Shown: piece after piece, positions 53,804-63,467 of the stretch
How the letters are laid out: each line of letters starts with the position of its first letter
How positions within the stretch are numbered: the stretch's first letter is position 1
Source of the DNA: Favolaschia claudopus
Lineage: Eukaryota > Basidiomycota > Agaricomycetes > Agaricales > Mycenaceae
Length of the DNA stretch: 64,000 nucleotides
NCBI GenBank assembly: GCA_037176885.1
Contig: JAWWNJ010000214.1
Coordinates: forward strand, 62,001-126,000
Reading direction: 5' to 3'
Made by a program: the position numbers and the translations under genes
Notes under the pieces: model-generated
Databases searched by the model: none
Seen by the model: the letters and a program-made list of their open reading frames with translations, nothing else
Told to the model about the DNA's origin: nothing

Positions 53804-54230
53804 CTCTTTTTCCGCGAGATCTCACAAAATGATAAGCGAGTTTCAGAAAATGATCGCAAAGCTTTGGCCAACCTTAGTCGCGCTTCAGCTCAATTTTGCA
53901 CCTGCCTCCCTGGTTCAAAAGCAGGTGCAACGGATTCACCGTTGTCGCACGTCCTTCGGTGTCTTTTTTTGCGGTGGTCGACGTCGCAAGCAGCGGACAG
54001 ACGCGTTAGAAAGAGTGCGCAGTGGTGTGGAGCGACCGCGATTAAGCGAGTCTCACAAAATCCTAAGCGAGTCTCGCCACGGAAAAATCGTCTTTTGGGG
54101 GGTTGCAAATACACGCTAGTTTGGCGGGAACAGTCCCGTCATCAGTTGGCAACGGTGACTGATCGTCACCCATCAGCTCCAAATCCCATCAAATCCAGAT
54201 CCAAATCCGGAGTGACTCTAAGTTAGCATT
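53804..54230. other. No gene recognised
   Basis: Short open frames only; AAGCGAGTCTCACAAAATCC-type words recur at 53815-53850 and 54045-54070, perhaps an old tandem or TIR. Confidence 0.4.
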
Positions 54231-54314
54231 TACAGCCGTTTTGGAAACAATTAGTGCTGCCGCGAACGAGCACCACTCAATCAAAACCCGTATATTGTTT
54301 CCAAAACGGCTGTA
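54231..54314. mobile_element. Minimal family A MITE, copy A4 (84 bp)
   Basis: Both TACAGCCGTTTTGGAAACAA ends remain with almost nothing between them (TAGTGCTGCCGCGAAC); TA at both edges. An internal-deletion derivative. Confidence 0.85.
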
Positions 54315-54324
54315 ATTTGGGGAA

Positions 54325-54431
54325 TACAGCCGTTTTGGAAACAATATACGGGTTTTGATTGAGCGGTGCTCATTCGTTTGTGCTTACGTTTGTTGACAAT
54401 TCTGTCATCGGCAAAGCCGGGGGCACCACTT
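54325..54431 (+). mobile_element. MITE family A, copy A3, 5' part of the split copy
   Basis: Starts TACAGCCGTTTTGG and runs to GGGGGCACCACTT, where unit copy 4 begins. Partner of 53382-53667. Confidence 0.85.
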
Positions 54432-54567
54432 GAAAAATCGGTCATTTCGAGGGCTTTCTGGATGCCGAAAACGCGTTTTCCCGGCCGAGGGTTTTCCCCT
54501 TGGAGATTGATAAGAAGCGTGGGAATCTCGACCGATTTGCCATCACCCTTGGAATGGCGGGGTTGCC
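54432..54567 (+). repeat. 136-bp unit, copy 4
   Basis: Left flank CACCACTT (shared with the right flank of copy 3), right flank ATTACTGG (shared with the left flank of copy 2). Confidence 0.9.
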
Positions 54568-54570
54568 ATT

Positions 54571-54891
54571 ACTGGAGCGCTCCGAAAAAAAGTTCCCATT
54601 GATGCGATGACGTCAATTACCATATGAGGTAGGCACTGCCGGATATTGCGTCGACGGCTGGCGCGTCAGGGCGGGGCGACCTCGTGTTGCAGCCTATGCA
54701 ATTTCTTGATTGGACATCCCGTTGGCGGCCATGGTAATTATAAGCCGCTTGTGTGCAGGAGGGACGTAGCGGAAGGTATTGTAGGGCATGGTAGGCGAGA
54801 GAGTCGTTCCATGAGAGAGTGGAGCGGGATGGCCGAATTAGGCAGGAGCTGTCAAAACCGTTGTGTGAACTTTTTTTCGGAGCGCTCCAGT
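54571..54891. mobile_element. TIR MITE, 321 bp
   Basis: ACTGGAGCGCTCCGAAAAAA at the left and its inverse at the right; the 24-base TIR contains the palindrome GGAGCGCTCC. No target duplication is visible, possibly because the left flank was moved with unit copy 4. Confidence 0.75.
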
Positions 54892-55316
54892 GTTCTGTAG
54901 ATAGCTGTAAAGAGTTGTGGAACGAACTCCAACATATTGGGTTGGCTCCACAGCCAAGCATTGCCAAACAAATGACACTCGCCTTACGATCGTCATGACC
55001 AAGTCATGACCTCCTCGTCTCTCCAACGTCTCTCTCACCTCCATGGCACCCCCGCGTCCGTTCGCACGTTGCCCCTCTTCATACGACTCTGAACCCGAAT
55101 ATGTATGTGGACAATGGTCCACATAGGAGGGGAAGCTCGCTACAATCCATTCAAAGCACAAATTAAATATACATTCAGTCTACTTATTCCAAAATATTTA
55201 CGCTCGGCGTCACGCATCAGGGTGGTGCCGAGATGCCGTCGCGTGACCTGATCGCTCGGTGATCGTTCCCGATCGGGAAACTCACTTTCGTCGGCAGCGG
55301 CGCGTTGGCCTCGCTA
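54892..55316. other. No gene recognised
   Basis: Contains CCTATGTGGACCATTGTCCA (inverse, 55097-55133), shared with 11138-11172. Otherwise nothing supported. Confidence 0.4.
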
Positions 55317-55848
55317 TACAGCCGTTTTGGAAACAATATACGTATATACGGGTTTTGATTGAGTGGTGCTCGTTCGTTTGTGCTTACGTTTGTTGACGAT
55401 TCTGTCATCGGCAAAGCACTTTGTGGGGCGTTGCCGTACCACGTCATGTGCCGCTGGTCCCTTGTTTTGGTCCTTGCTCGCAAATCATGGCCCTATCGAG
55501 CTCTGGGCTAAGTCTTGATCCTCACTTCTGTTGACCCCCTGTTTTTTCCTGGTGTTCTCTGGGTGGCGGAAGCAAAACTAAGATTCGGCTGAAGTGGAGC
55601 TAGTGACGGGAAGCAAAACAAAGGTAAGCACAAATGAATGACCACTCGATCAAAACCCGTATATTGTTTCCAAAACGGCTGTCCTCAGTTCTGTTAACCC
55701 CCTGTTTTTCCTGGTGTTCTCTGGGTGGCGGAAGCAAAACTCAGATTCGGCTGAAGTGGAGCTGGTGACGGGAAGCAAAACAAAGGTAAGCACAAACGAA
55801 TGAGCACCACTCGATCAAAACCCGTATATTGTTTCCAAAACGGCTGTA
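55317..55848. mobile_element. MITE family A, copies A5 and A6 (tandem 3' duplication)
   Basis: 55317-55682 is a full-length copy. It is followed without a gap by a second right half (55683-55848) beginning CCTCAGTTCTGTTAACC and ending again with the CGGCTGTA terminus. The left TIR has an extra CGTATATA. TA at 55317-55318 and at 55847-55848. Confidence 0.8.
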
Positions 55849-55903
55849 ATTGCGGTTCCAATGGCTTTGATAACTCAATATAACGTGTACATGTATATGA
55901 ATC

Positions 55904-56036
55904 TTGGGCTCCATTCGGTTGCGTCATCTCGGAGCACTTGACGTCACTTAAGAGTATTTCTCACCAAAAGTTTGGCGTGGAATTTTTCCCAAGTGCTCCA
56001 AAGTGACGCTAAGACACGACAGCCGAATGGAGCCTT
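55904..56036. mobile_element. Harbinger-type MITE family E, copy E2
   Basis: Same orientation and sequence as E1, with one AAGTGACGCT word fewer; ends GGCTCCATTCGG and CCGAATGGAGCC. Confidence 0.75.
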
Positions 56037-56134
56037 AGGTTTAAAGCTCCAGGGAATTAATACAGGGCGAAATTAGGAGAATCTACTGTGAAATTTGTAT
56101 ATTTTCAGCTGTTAGGCTCAGTTTTCGGCCGAAT

Positions 56135-56277
56135 TTAGGCTCCATTCGGCTGTCGTGTCTTAGCGTCACTTAGCGTCACTTTGGAGCACTTGGGAAAAAT
56201 TCCACGCCAAACTTTTCGTGAGAAATACTCTTAAGTGACGTCAAGTGCTCCGAGATGACGCAACCGAATGGAGCCTT
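56135..56277. mobile_element. Harbinger-type MITE family E, copy E3
   Basis: Inverted relative to E1/E2; TTA precedes and follows, matching the TWA target rule. About 100 bases from E2. Confidence 0.78.
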
Positions 56278-56339
56278 AGGGCTGCATGTCTGCTGAATAA
56301 CGCGTTCAAGCTCCTGCATTCATTTTTGAGTCCATCGAA

Positions 56340-56894
56340 GGTGGCGGAGACGGTCGAAGAAGCTGTCAAGGGAGGTGTAGGAGAGTGTTACTGCGTCAGA
56401 GGAGATGCTATCATTGGTAGACGAGCCGCGAGGATAAGAGAGGTGGTGGACAGTGCACCACCCGCCATCTGCTTTGGGGACAGTGCCCACAGGTGAGTAA
56501 ACGACCCGGCGCTGCTCATGAATAGGGAGGGAGTCGACACGGCGAAGCTCACCCAAAGCGAAATTTGCCAGAATATCTGCAGCAGTCACAGCTTGCTCGG
56601 ACGGTGTAGCAGGCAGATTTCGTGAGAAGGCACGGCCCACTCGGGGGCCGGTGTATCCAATAGATGCGCCATAGATACAGATTTTATGTAGGTGTTGTAC
56701 GAAGGAGGGATCTGGGTAATCCTGAAGTAAGAAAGATAACATAGCGGGATTAAGTGAGCTAACAACACGAGGACCAGAGCTGGGGGCAACGGGGAAGGAG
56801 ATGTGTGTATTGGGATGGGGAGGGGGAGGGGGTATTAGATGGGCTGAACGATGGGCAGTATGTAAAAGGGATGATAGAGAGGGTAGGGTGCGAG
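56340..56894 (-). pseudogene. Truncated second Ngaro copy (RT N-terminal part)
   Basis: The minus frame reads the same protein as the start of the RT at 34196-34696 with a few replacements (for example NTHISFPVAPSSGPRVVSSL, SPVGTVPKADGGWCTVHHLS). It is cut at the left near 56340, before the RT catalytic residues, and at the right by the LTR of the Copia element at 56895. Non-functional. Confidence 0.85.
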
Positions 56895-57300
56895 TGTTGA
56901 ACAGGCAAGCACAGAGGTCTGAAGTCAACAGTGAGAACTCTAGTAGATTGCAATGTGAAGTAAATACTTGCCTGAAGTCAACAGTGAGAACTGAGGACTC
57001 AAGGCACTAGCTAGGCTGTATATATAGGTACATGAACAAAGGGAATGCTATATATGGTAGACAAAGGGAAGACCTAATTGGGCACAAAGGAACTACCTAA
57101 TTGGGAACAAGGGGATTACCATAAAGAGAACAAAGGACATAGGATCGGTAGGATCAGGTATCAATGATAGGATCATAAAGAATCAGAGGGATGCATAGGA
57201 TCAATAGGATCAGATATTAATGATAGGATCATAAAGGATCAAAGTGGTGACACTCATGAGAGTGAGAGATGTCAGAGGCAAAACCCACATTGTCTCGTCA
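56895..57300 (-). repeat. 3' LTR of the Copia element
   Basis: Plus-strand start TGTTGAACAGGCAAGCACAG. The similarity with 61272 onward ends near ACCCACATTG; bases CGGGGGAGTGTTGGAAGTCT follow in both loci, so the exact inner border is uncertain by about 20 bases. Confidence 0.85.
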
Positions 57301-59452
57301 CGGGGGAGTGTTGGAAGTCTCGCTCATCTCCCCCGTAATCCTATCAGACCACGCAACACGCAACTTTTCCACAATAGGACGTGCAAGGGCTTTAGTTAGG
57401 ATATCTGCAAGTTGATCTCCAGTGGGAACATAGTCCACGGAGATGAACCGTTTAGCAACTTGATCTCTGAGCCAATAAAAGGCCAAATCCAAGTGCTTCA
57501 TACGTCCATGGTGCTCAGGATTTTTAGCAACCTGGATTGCAGACTGTCCATGAGGAGAAGGGAAGGGCCAGACACTCCATAGCCCAGTTCATGGAGCAAA
57601 TTGCGCACCCACTTGATCTCCTTCCCAGCTTCCAAGGCAGCAAGATATTCTGCCTCAGTAGTAGAAAGAGAGACAGTGGATTGCAACTTGCTCCTCCAAC
57701 TCACTGGTCCACCACACATGATTACCACATAACCTCCAGTGCTTTTGCCAGTGTCTGGACAACCGCCATGATTGGCATCAGCATAAGTGATGGGAGGCAC
57801 GGGCTGAGGTGATTTGGTATAGGTAATGCCATAGTCAAGTGTTCCTTTGATGTAACGGAACACATGCTTGACAGCCTTCCAGTGGGATTGGAATTGAACC
57901 GTGCAAGAACTCCAACAACATAGGACAAGTCAGGACGCGTTTGAGTAGCCAAATAGATGAGGCGACCAACGGCAGAGATGTAGATGCCATGGTACTTCTT
58001 GGCTTCCTCATCTGACTTAGCACCCATCTCCTTGGTCAAAACTAGACCAGGGAGCATTGGCTTCGAAACAGGATGACAGTCCGACATGTTGAAGTCCTCA
58101 AGCATGTCCAGAGCATACTGGCGCTGAGATAGGGTAATGGCTCCAGTCTGGGGGTCACGCTCAATCTTGATACCCAACAACCACTCTGTGGGACCAAGAT
58201 CTTTGAGCTTGAACTCTTTAGAGAGCTCTTCAATGACCTTGTCAATTTCAGCATCATCTTTAGCAGCGATGGTGCTGTCATCAACATAAATAGGAATGAT
58301 GACACGCGTCAAGCCTCTAGCGAAGATGAAGCAAGAGCGGTCAGACTGGAGACATGTGAAGCCCATCTTAACCAGCTTTGCACACAGGACCTTGTACCAT
58401 TCACGGCCAGCTTGCCTCAGACCATAAATGGTGCGATGAAGCTTAAGGAGCTGGTCATGCCGTCCCTGAGGAAAACCAGGTGGCTGAGTCATATAGACGT
58501 CCTCCTCCAGGTGACCATTCAGGTAGGCAGATGAGAAGTCAATGGAACGAAGTTTGAGGTCGTGCTGTGCAGCCAATGCAAGGACAATGCGGAGTGTGGC
58601 AGGTTTTACAGTAGGGGAGAAAATCTCGTTGTAGTCAACACCATATTTCTGAGTGCGACCATTTGCAACGGGTCTCGCCTTGTAACGCTCAATGGAGCCA
58701 TCAGACTTGTGCTTTATAACAAAGACACATTGGGAACGAACTGGCTTAACGCCAGGGGGTGCATCCACAACTTCCCAGGTACAGTTCTCAAGCAGAGCAT
58801 TAATCTCAGCAAGAGCTGCTTCCTTCCACAAATGAGCATCCTCACGCTTAAGCGCTTCATGGTAAGAGCGCGGCTCGCCAGCATGCAGAGCAGACTCTGC
58901 TGAATGCACATGAGGAGCATTAAGCGCTTGGAGATAAGGGCTCAAAGGATCACCTTCATGAGTAACAATAAGCGCTTTGAGAAGCAACTCATCATTGCTC
59001 TCCTCATCCTCTTGAGCAGGAGCTGCCTCTGCTGGCGCAACAGGCGGATCAGCAGGAGCGGGCTCAACTGGTGCAGGAGGTTGGTTAACTTTCCACCACT
59101 CAGCAGCGGGTTTGTGTTCAGTGGTTTGACCATGGTAACGCCGACGTGCAGCGATTCCAATAGGAGAAGGAGGTGGTGATTGCTGCTGAGGAGGGTCATT
59201 GGGAGGAGGTGGAGAGGGTGAAGGCGAACGAGAACTGTGATTGGAAGGAGGATCTGGATTTGGGGGATTGGGAGGTGGAGCAGGAGGTGCATGATCAACA
59301 CCAAAGTCATCATCCTCATCATCGTCTCCCCCGTCATTGTGTCATTGTGCAACTCCTGCACAACTGGAGGAAGATCAACAAATTCAGAGGATGGACTATT
59401 AGAACAGAGTTTGAGAAGAGTTGGTTTGTTCCCAGGGTAATAGCACTCATCA
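57301..59452 (-). pseudogene. Copia reverse transcriptase and RNase H
   Basis: After a Pro-rich linker comes the RT (58987-57850): WKEAALAEINALLENCTWEV, the palm start LRSIDFSSAYLNGHLEEDVY, YGLRQAGREWYKVL, catalytic IPIYVDDSTIAAK, and LGIKIERDPQTGAITLSQRQ. A frameshift near 57850 leads into RNase H: YADANHGGCPDTGKSTGGYV, LSTTEAEYLAALEAGKEI, then another shift to MKHLDLAFYWLRDQV and DQLADILTKALARP. All expected RT/RNase H motifs are visible but in three frames, so the product cannot be made from this copy. Confidence 0.85.
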
Positions 59453-59579
59453 AGGTCCACATACTGTGGGAAAGCTCCATCAAAATTTGATAGAGCAAGG
59501 GTACGGTTACTTGGCCGATGATAGTTCCACGACATCCCAAACTGGGAACCCTGTCGTGAGAGTCTGGTCACGAGACTAG
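59453..59579 (-). repeat. Repeat D copy D3, at the site of the lost integrase
   Basis: Minus strand CTAGTCTCGTGACCAGACTC to TATGTGGACCTT, same family as D1 at 12094-12236. It sits between LHRRLG and the post-integrase linker (DECYYPGNKPTLL), where about 1 kb of integrase core would be expected. Confidence 0.75.
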
Positions 59580-60884
59580 CCCAAGTCGACGATGCAACAG
59601 TTCCAGATCAAGAGGCAAAGTCCCAACTGCAGCCAAAGCTGAAACAGAATCAGAAGGCACTTCTCTCACAAATGCTTGGTTCCCCTCGTCAATATCCGCT
59701 TCAAAGAATGTTTCACCATCCTTAACAAAACAGATAGTGTTCTGCTCCATGAGAATAGAGTAGCCATGAACACGAGATAGATAGGTGGTAGAGACGAGGT
59801 TATGAGATAGATTTGGAGCATACAAGACATTTGTGAGAATTACATGCTTGCTACTACGTCCGTGTATAAGTGGCTTAAGCAAGATCTCTCCTTTTAATTC
59901 AGAGTACACTACAACTCCATTGGCGACTTGGATGGGAACCCTGTGCGGAACGGCGTTCAGCAGAAGCCCACGTTGATGGGTCATGTGCGATGTGGCGCCT
60001 GAGTCTGAGTTCCATCGTTTGTCAGCAAAGATGAAGTGGAGGTAGTTAGAAGACTTGCATTAGAGGCCACTTGGGACGTTGCATTTGGACCACCACCAGG
60101 TTGCTTCTTGCCAATAAGTTCAAGGAACTTGAAGCAGCGATTGAGATAGTGGCCTGGTTTCCCACACCCTGGGCAGACCGAAAGTCGCAGCAGGTGCAGG
60201 AGGTGGTGCAGCAGCAAGAGCAACAGCAGGGGACGAGGGGGCAGCAGGAGCAGAGGTGGATGCAGCCATGGCCAGACCAGAGAGAGGATTCTGGTTGGCA
60301 TCTCCCTGATTAGCAGATCTGAATGCCTGGTCATTGGTATAGGCAAGTTCGACTTTAGTGGCATCCAGATCATCAGGAGATTGCTCAAAGGGCGCTTTAA
60401 GGATAGCAAAGCGCCCTTCATCAGGGAGAGCCATAAGGAGGACCATAGCATGCAACTCTGCATCTGCATTGTCTAGAGTGAAGTCCTTGGCGCGAGACTC
60501 TTTGAGCGCTCTCATGGCAGTAGCGGTGCGACCAACCAGAGAGACTAAGCTCTCACCCTCACCAAGACGAATGGAGGTGAGAGTGCGGTAGGCAGTGAAA
60601 CGAGCGCCTGCCTTTCTAGGGGAAAAGCGCTGTTCCAAAGCTGTCCAAAGAGCGCAAGGATCATCCTCATGTTCCTTAACAAGAGGCTTGACATCATCAC
60701 CCAACATCTGCCACAAGAGACCAGAGCATCTGTCTCTAGCCTCTGCATTAATCTCTGCATCAGAAGCTGCAGGCAGACAATAGGACCAGACACCCTTGGC
60801 TTTGAGTTTAGCCTTGGAGTCACTGGACCAGTTGGAGAATATAGACTCCTTGGTAAGGATGGGAAGCCTCTCATCATGAGTCAT
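59580..60884 (-). pseudogene. Copia Gag, zinc knuckle and protease
   Basis: Gag starts MTHDERLPILTKESIFSNWS at 60884 and carries the Copia UBN2-type core (DPCALWTALEQRFSPRKAGA, LLMALPDEGRFAIL). After an Ala/Pro-rich linker and a frameshift near 60190 comes the knuckle CPGCGKPGHYLNRC, then another shift, FADKRWNSDSGATSHMT with the protease DSGA motif, and a gag-pre-integrase start ending LHRRLG near 59580. The zinc-binding rest of that domain is cut off by repeat D. At least two frameshifts. Confidence 0.8.
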
Positions 60885-61258
60885 GGCAGAGAGAGTATGG
60901 GGGGATATAGGGAATGGAAAATGCGCAGGAAAGATGGATGATAAGCTAGAACCACCTGCACAAACAGATGGCGCCCTCAGGAGTGTGTGTGTGAGAGAAG
61001 AGGCAACTAAAGTAGGTATGTGTATGTAACTGATGCTAAAGAACACCCAGTTGTAAGGCACTTAGGCCCTAACCCCAGAATCAACAGGATTGACTACCGT
61101 TTGTTTTCTGGTGGATCAAAGACTACCTCTCAAAGAGGATTTGTCCCAACAGTTGGTGTTCCTAACTACAAGACTTAAACACACACACTATAAGGGCAAA
61201 GAGAGTGAAGAGCGCAGAGGGATCTCAGGATGATAAACTCAGGAGATGTTCAAAGGCC

Positions 61259-61271
61259 GGGGCCCATAACC
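61259..61271 (-). promoter_or_regulatory. Primer binding site (initiator tRNA-Met half-molecule type)
   Basis: Directly after the 5' LTR the minus strand reads GGTTATGGGCCCC. Drosophila copia uses the same GGTTATGGGCCC, complementary to the anticodon region of initiator tRNA-Met, i.e. a tRNA cut in its anticodon loop serves as primer. Confidence 0.75.
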
Positions 61272-61674
61272 TGTTGAACAGGCAAGCACAGAGCTCTGAA
61301 GTCAACAGTGAGAACTCTAGTAGATTGCAATGTGAAGTAAATACTTGCCTGAAGTCAACAGTGAGAACTGAGGACTCAAGGCACTAGCTAGGCTGTATAT
61401 ATAGGTACATGAACAAAGGGAATGCTATATATGGTAGACAAAGGGAAGACCTAATTGGGCACAAAGGAACTACCTAATTGGGAACAAGGGGATTACCATA
61501 AAGAGAACAAAGGACATAGGATCGGTAGGATCAGGTATCAATGATAGGATCATAAAGGATCAGAGGGATGCATAGGATCAATAGGATCAGATATTAATGA
61601 TAGGATCATAAAGGATCAAAGTGGTGACACTCATGAGAGTGAGAGATGTCAGAGGCAAAACCCACATTCCAACA
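61272..61674 (-). repeat. 5' LTR of the Copia element
   Basis: On the minus strand it starts TGTTGGAATGTGGGTTTTGC and ends GCTTGCCTGTTCAACA, a normal TG...CA LTR. Confidence 0.85.
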
Positions 61675-61715
61675 CGGGGGAGTGTTGAAGTCTGGGGTTT
61701 TAGTCCCGTTCGCAC

Positions 61716-61806
61716 TATCGGCAGAATAGCTCAGTTGGATACCTTCGGGTTAGAGCATCTCACATGTAATGAGAAGGTCGCAGGTTCGATTCCTGCTTCA
61801 GGGCCT
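61716..61806 (+). pseudogene. tRNA-Thr(UGU)-like relic
   Basis: GCAGAATAGCTCAGTTGG, then about 10 extra bases (ATACCTTCGG), GTTAGAGC, anticodon arm TCTCA-CATGTAA-TGAGA with TGT anticodon, AGGTC, and a perfect T arm GCAGG-TTCGATT-CCTGC. The acceptor 3' strand TTCAGGG does not pair with the 5' GCAGAAT, position 33 is A instead of U, and the D loop is expanded. Boxes A and B remain good. Likely a decayed tRNA gene or a tRNA-derived repeat head. Confidence 0.6.
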
Positions 61807-61932
61807 GATCGGGTGCCTCCGATTCTGCCTCCGAATCCAATCAGATCCCGTTGGGGATCAGAATTTCGTCACTCTCTGTCACGCATCTCTCGTCTCGCTT
61901 CCTCTCACCTTCCTCCGCGTCGTATACATCCA

Positions 61933-63232
61933 ATGTCGGGAACTAAGGTCCATTGGACCAAGGGGGAGGTCCTCGGCATGCTCGACACGTTGCTTGAACT
62001 CAAGAGCGACTATCAAAGCGGCAATGGATGGAAGCCGACTGTCTGGCCAAAGGTCATCGACGCCGTTGCAGAGGCGAAGCCGGATGTGGAGGTGAAGAAG
62101 GATCAGAAGAAATGCAAGGCAAAACTGGACTATGTGAGCTTCTCTTTGATAAAAATAGACTCCAGAGCGACTCAAACACTGTGCTAGTTGAAGGAAATTT
62201 TCGACAACTACCTGTTCGTCGAAAAGTTCAGTGGAACAGGCTGGGACAACGAAGAGAAACATGCAATCAACACCGAGGAATATGTGAAAGAGTTTGTCAA
62301 AGTGTGTGCTCTTTTGTCTCTTTCTTTGCTCTGCGACGATGGTCATGTCTTGGCGGCTAGGAACACGGCTCACAATACGCGCGATGCTTCAAATCTCCCT
62401 GCCCTTTCTATACCAAGCTTGACGAACTCTACGACGGCCTCAAGAACCGTGCCACAGGCGAAAATGTTATCTCTTTTGGTGCGAAGAAACACAAATCTAA
62501 GAAGACGGTGAAGGCGGCAGCGACAACCCCACCAACTCCAGCTACAGACAAAGAAAATGATGCTCGTGCTGGCCCCTCCAACGACCCCGCTTCCGATAAA
62601 CCCGCTGCCCCTCCTGCTGAACCCAACACTCGCACCCCAATGGCCAACCTCAACAGCCCTTCCAAGCGCAACGAACCTGACGACGGTCTTCCCGGAGATA
62701 AAGACGCAGATGGAGGTGCATATGATGATGAACTCCGCCCGGTGCGTCCTTTTCTCTATACGCCCAACCTGTTCCTAATGTACTGCAGTCTCCTCCGAGC
62801 CGCAGACAGTCCAATAGCAAGCGTACACGCGCTGACAGCGACGATGACGATGATGACGACGCCGACAGCAACAACGGCCGTAAACGAAGAAAGTCTGGCT
62901 CCAGCAGCACCTCCACCACCACCGCACGTCGCAATGCACAGGCCGGCAGCCAGCTTGCAGACTCGATGAAAGACCTCGCAGCTGCCGTCGGAAAACCACT
63001 CGTCACCTCCGCCGACACTTCTTATGTCAACGAAGTCGTCGCCATTCTCAAGGACGATTCTTTGCTCCCCCCGGACCCAAATGGCCGACTCTATCAACGT
63101 GTGCTTCGTGCGCTCAGCAAGGATCCCGCTTTTGCACGCGGCTTTATTGCCGAAGATCGTCCGGAACGTCGCAGAGGAATCATTGCTGGAATCTTGGAAG
63201 AGGCAGGAATTGCAGTGCCAGATGATTACTAG
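61933..63232 (+). CDS. Myb/SANT-like DNA-binding protein of a PIF/Harbinger element
   Basis: Exons 61933-62133, 62188-62301, 62361-62742 and 62789-63232, all in phase; introns of 46-59 bases start GTGAGC, GTGTGT and GTGCGT. The N-terminal domain is a trihelix/Myb-like DNA-binding fold: HWTKGEVLGMLDTLLELKSD, GWKPTVWPKVIDAV, QKKCKAKLDYLKEIFDNYLF, GTGWDNEEKHAI, then ARCFKSPCPFYTKLDELY. A low-complexity middle with an acidic DSDDDDDDD-type stretch and a basic NLS-like KRRK follows; the C-terminal helices (LYQRVLRALSKDPAFARGFI) resemble protein-interaction segments. In PIF/Harbinger transposons this second protein brings the transposase to the TIRs and the nucleus. Its stop lies 235 bases from that of the convergent transposase gene. 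Confidence 0.8.
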
Positions 63233-63467
63233 GTGCGTTGAGTCCTCCTTCTATTTCTCGTTGCTCACGATAACCCAGACTTTCCCTTCCTTTCTCGTCA
63301 ATTTGATTCTCACTGCTCAGTCTCCACTCTCGCTGTTTGTTGTTTTTCTGTTCTTGTATCGGTGTCTCCAGCTTGCATTGTATCCTCTGTGTCTCGAATA
63401 GCATTGTAGCATTACCCGCATTGTCGTAGAAACAATTGTAACGATTACCAAAATTCAAATGTGTTGA

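Larger units (their letters stand above)
56895..61674 (-). mobile_element. Ty1/copia LTR retrotransposon, defective
   Basis: LTRs at 56895-57300 (3') and 61272-61674 (5'), very similar over about 400 bases. Order on the minus strand: 5' LTR, primer site, Gag with zinc knuckle, protease, start of gag-pre-integrase, repeat D in place of the integrase core, linker, RT, RNase H, 3' LTR. Several frameshifts. No matching target duplication: the left flank is Ngaro sequence, and the right flank (CGGGGGAGTGTTGAAGTCT) resembles the element's own internal 3' border. Confidence 0.88.

Noticed and set aside
59173..59490. Plus-strand frames opposite the Copia linker
   Set aside because: Antisense shadows of the Pro/Asp-rich linker and of repeat D.
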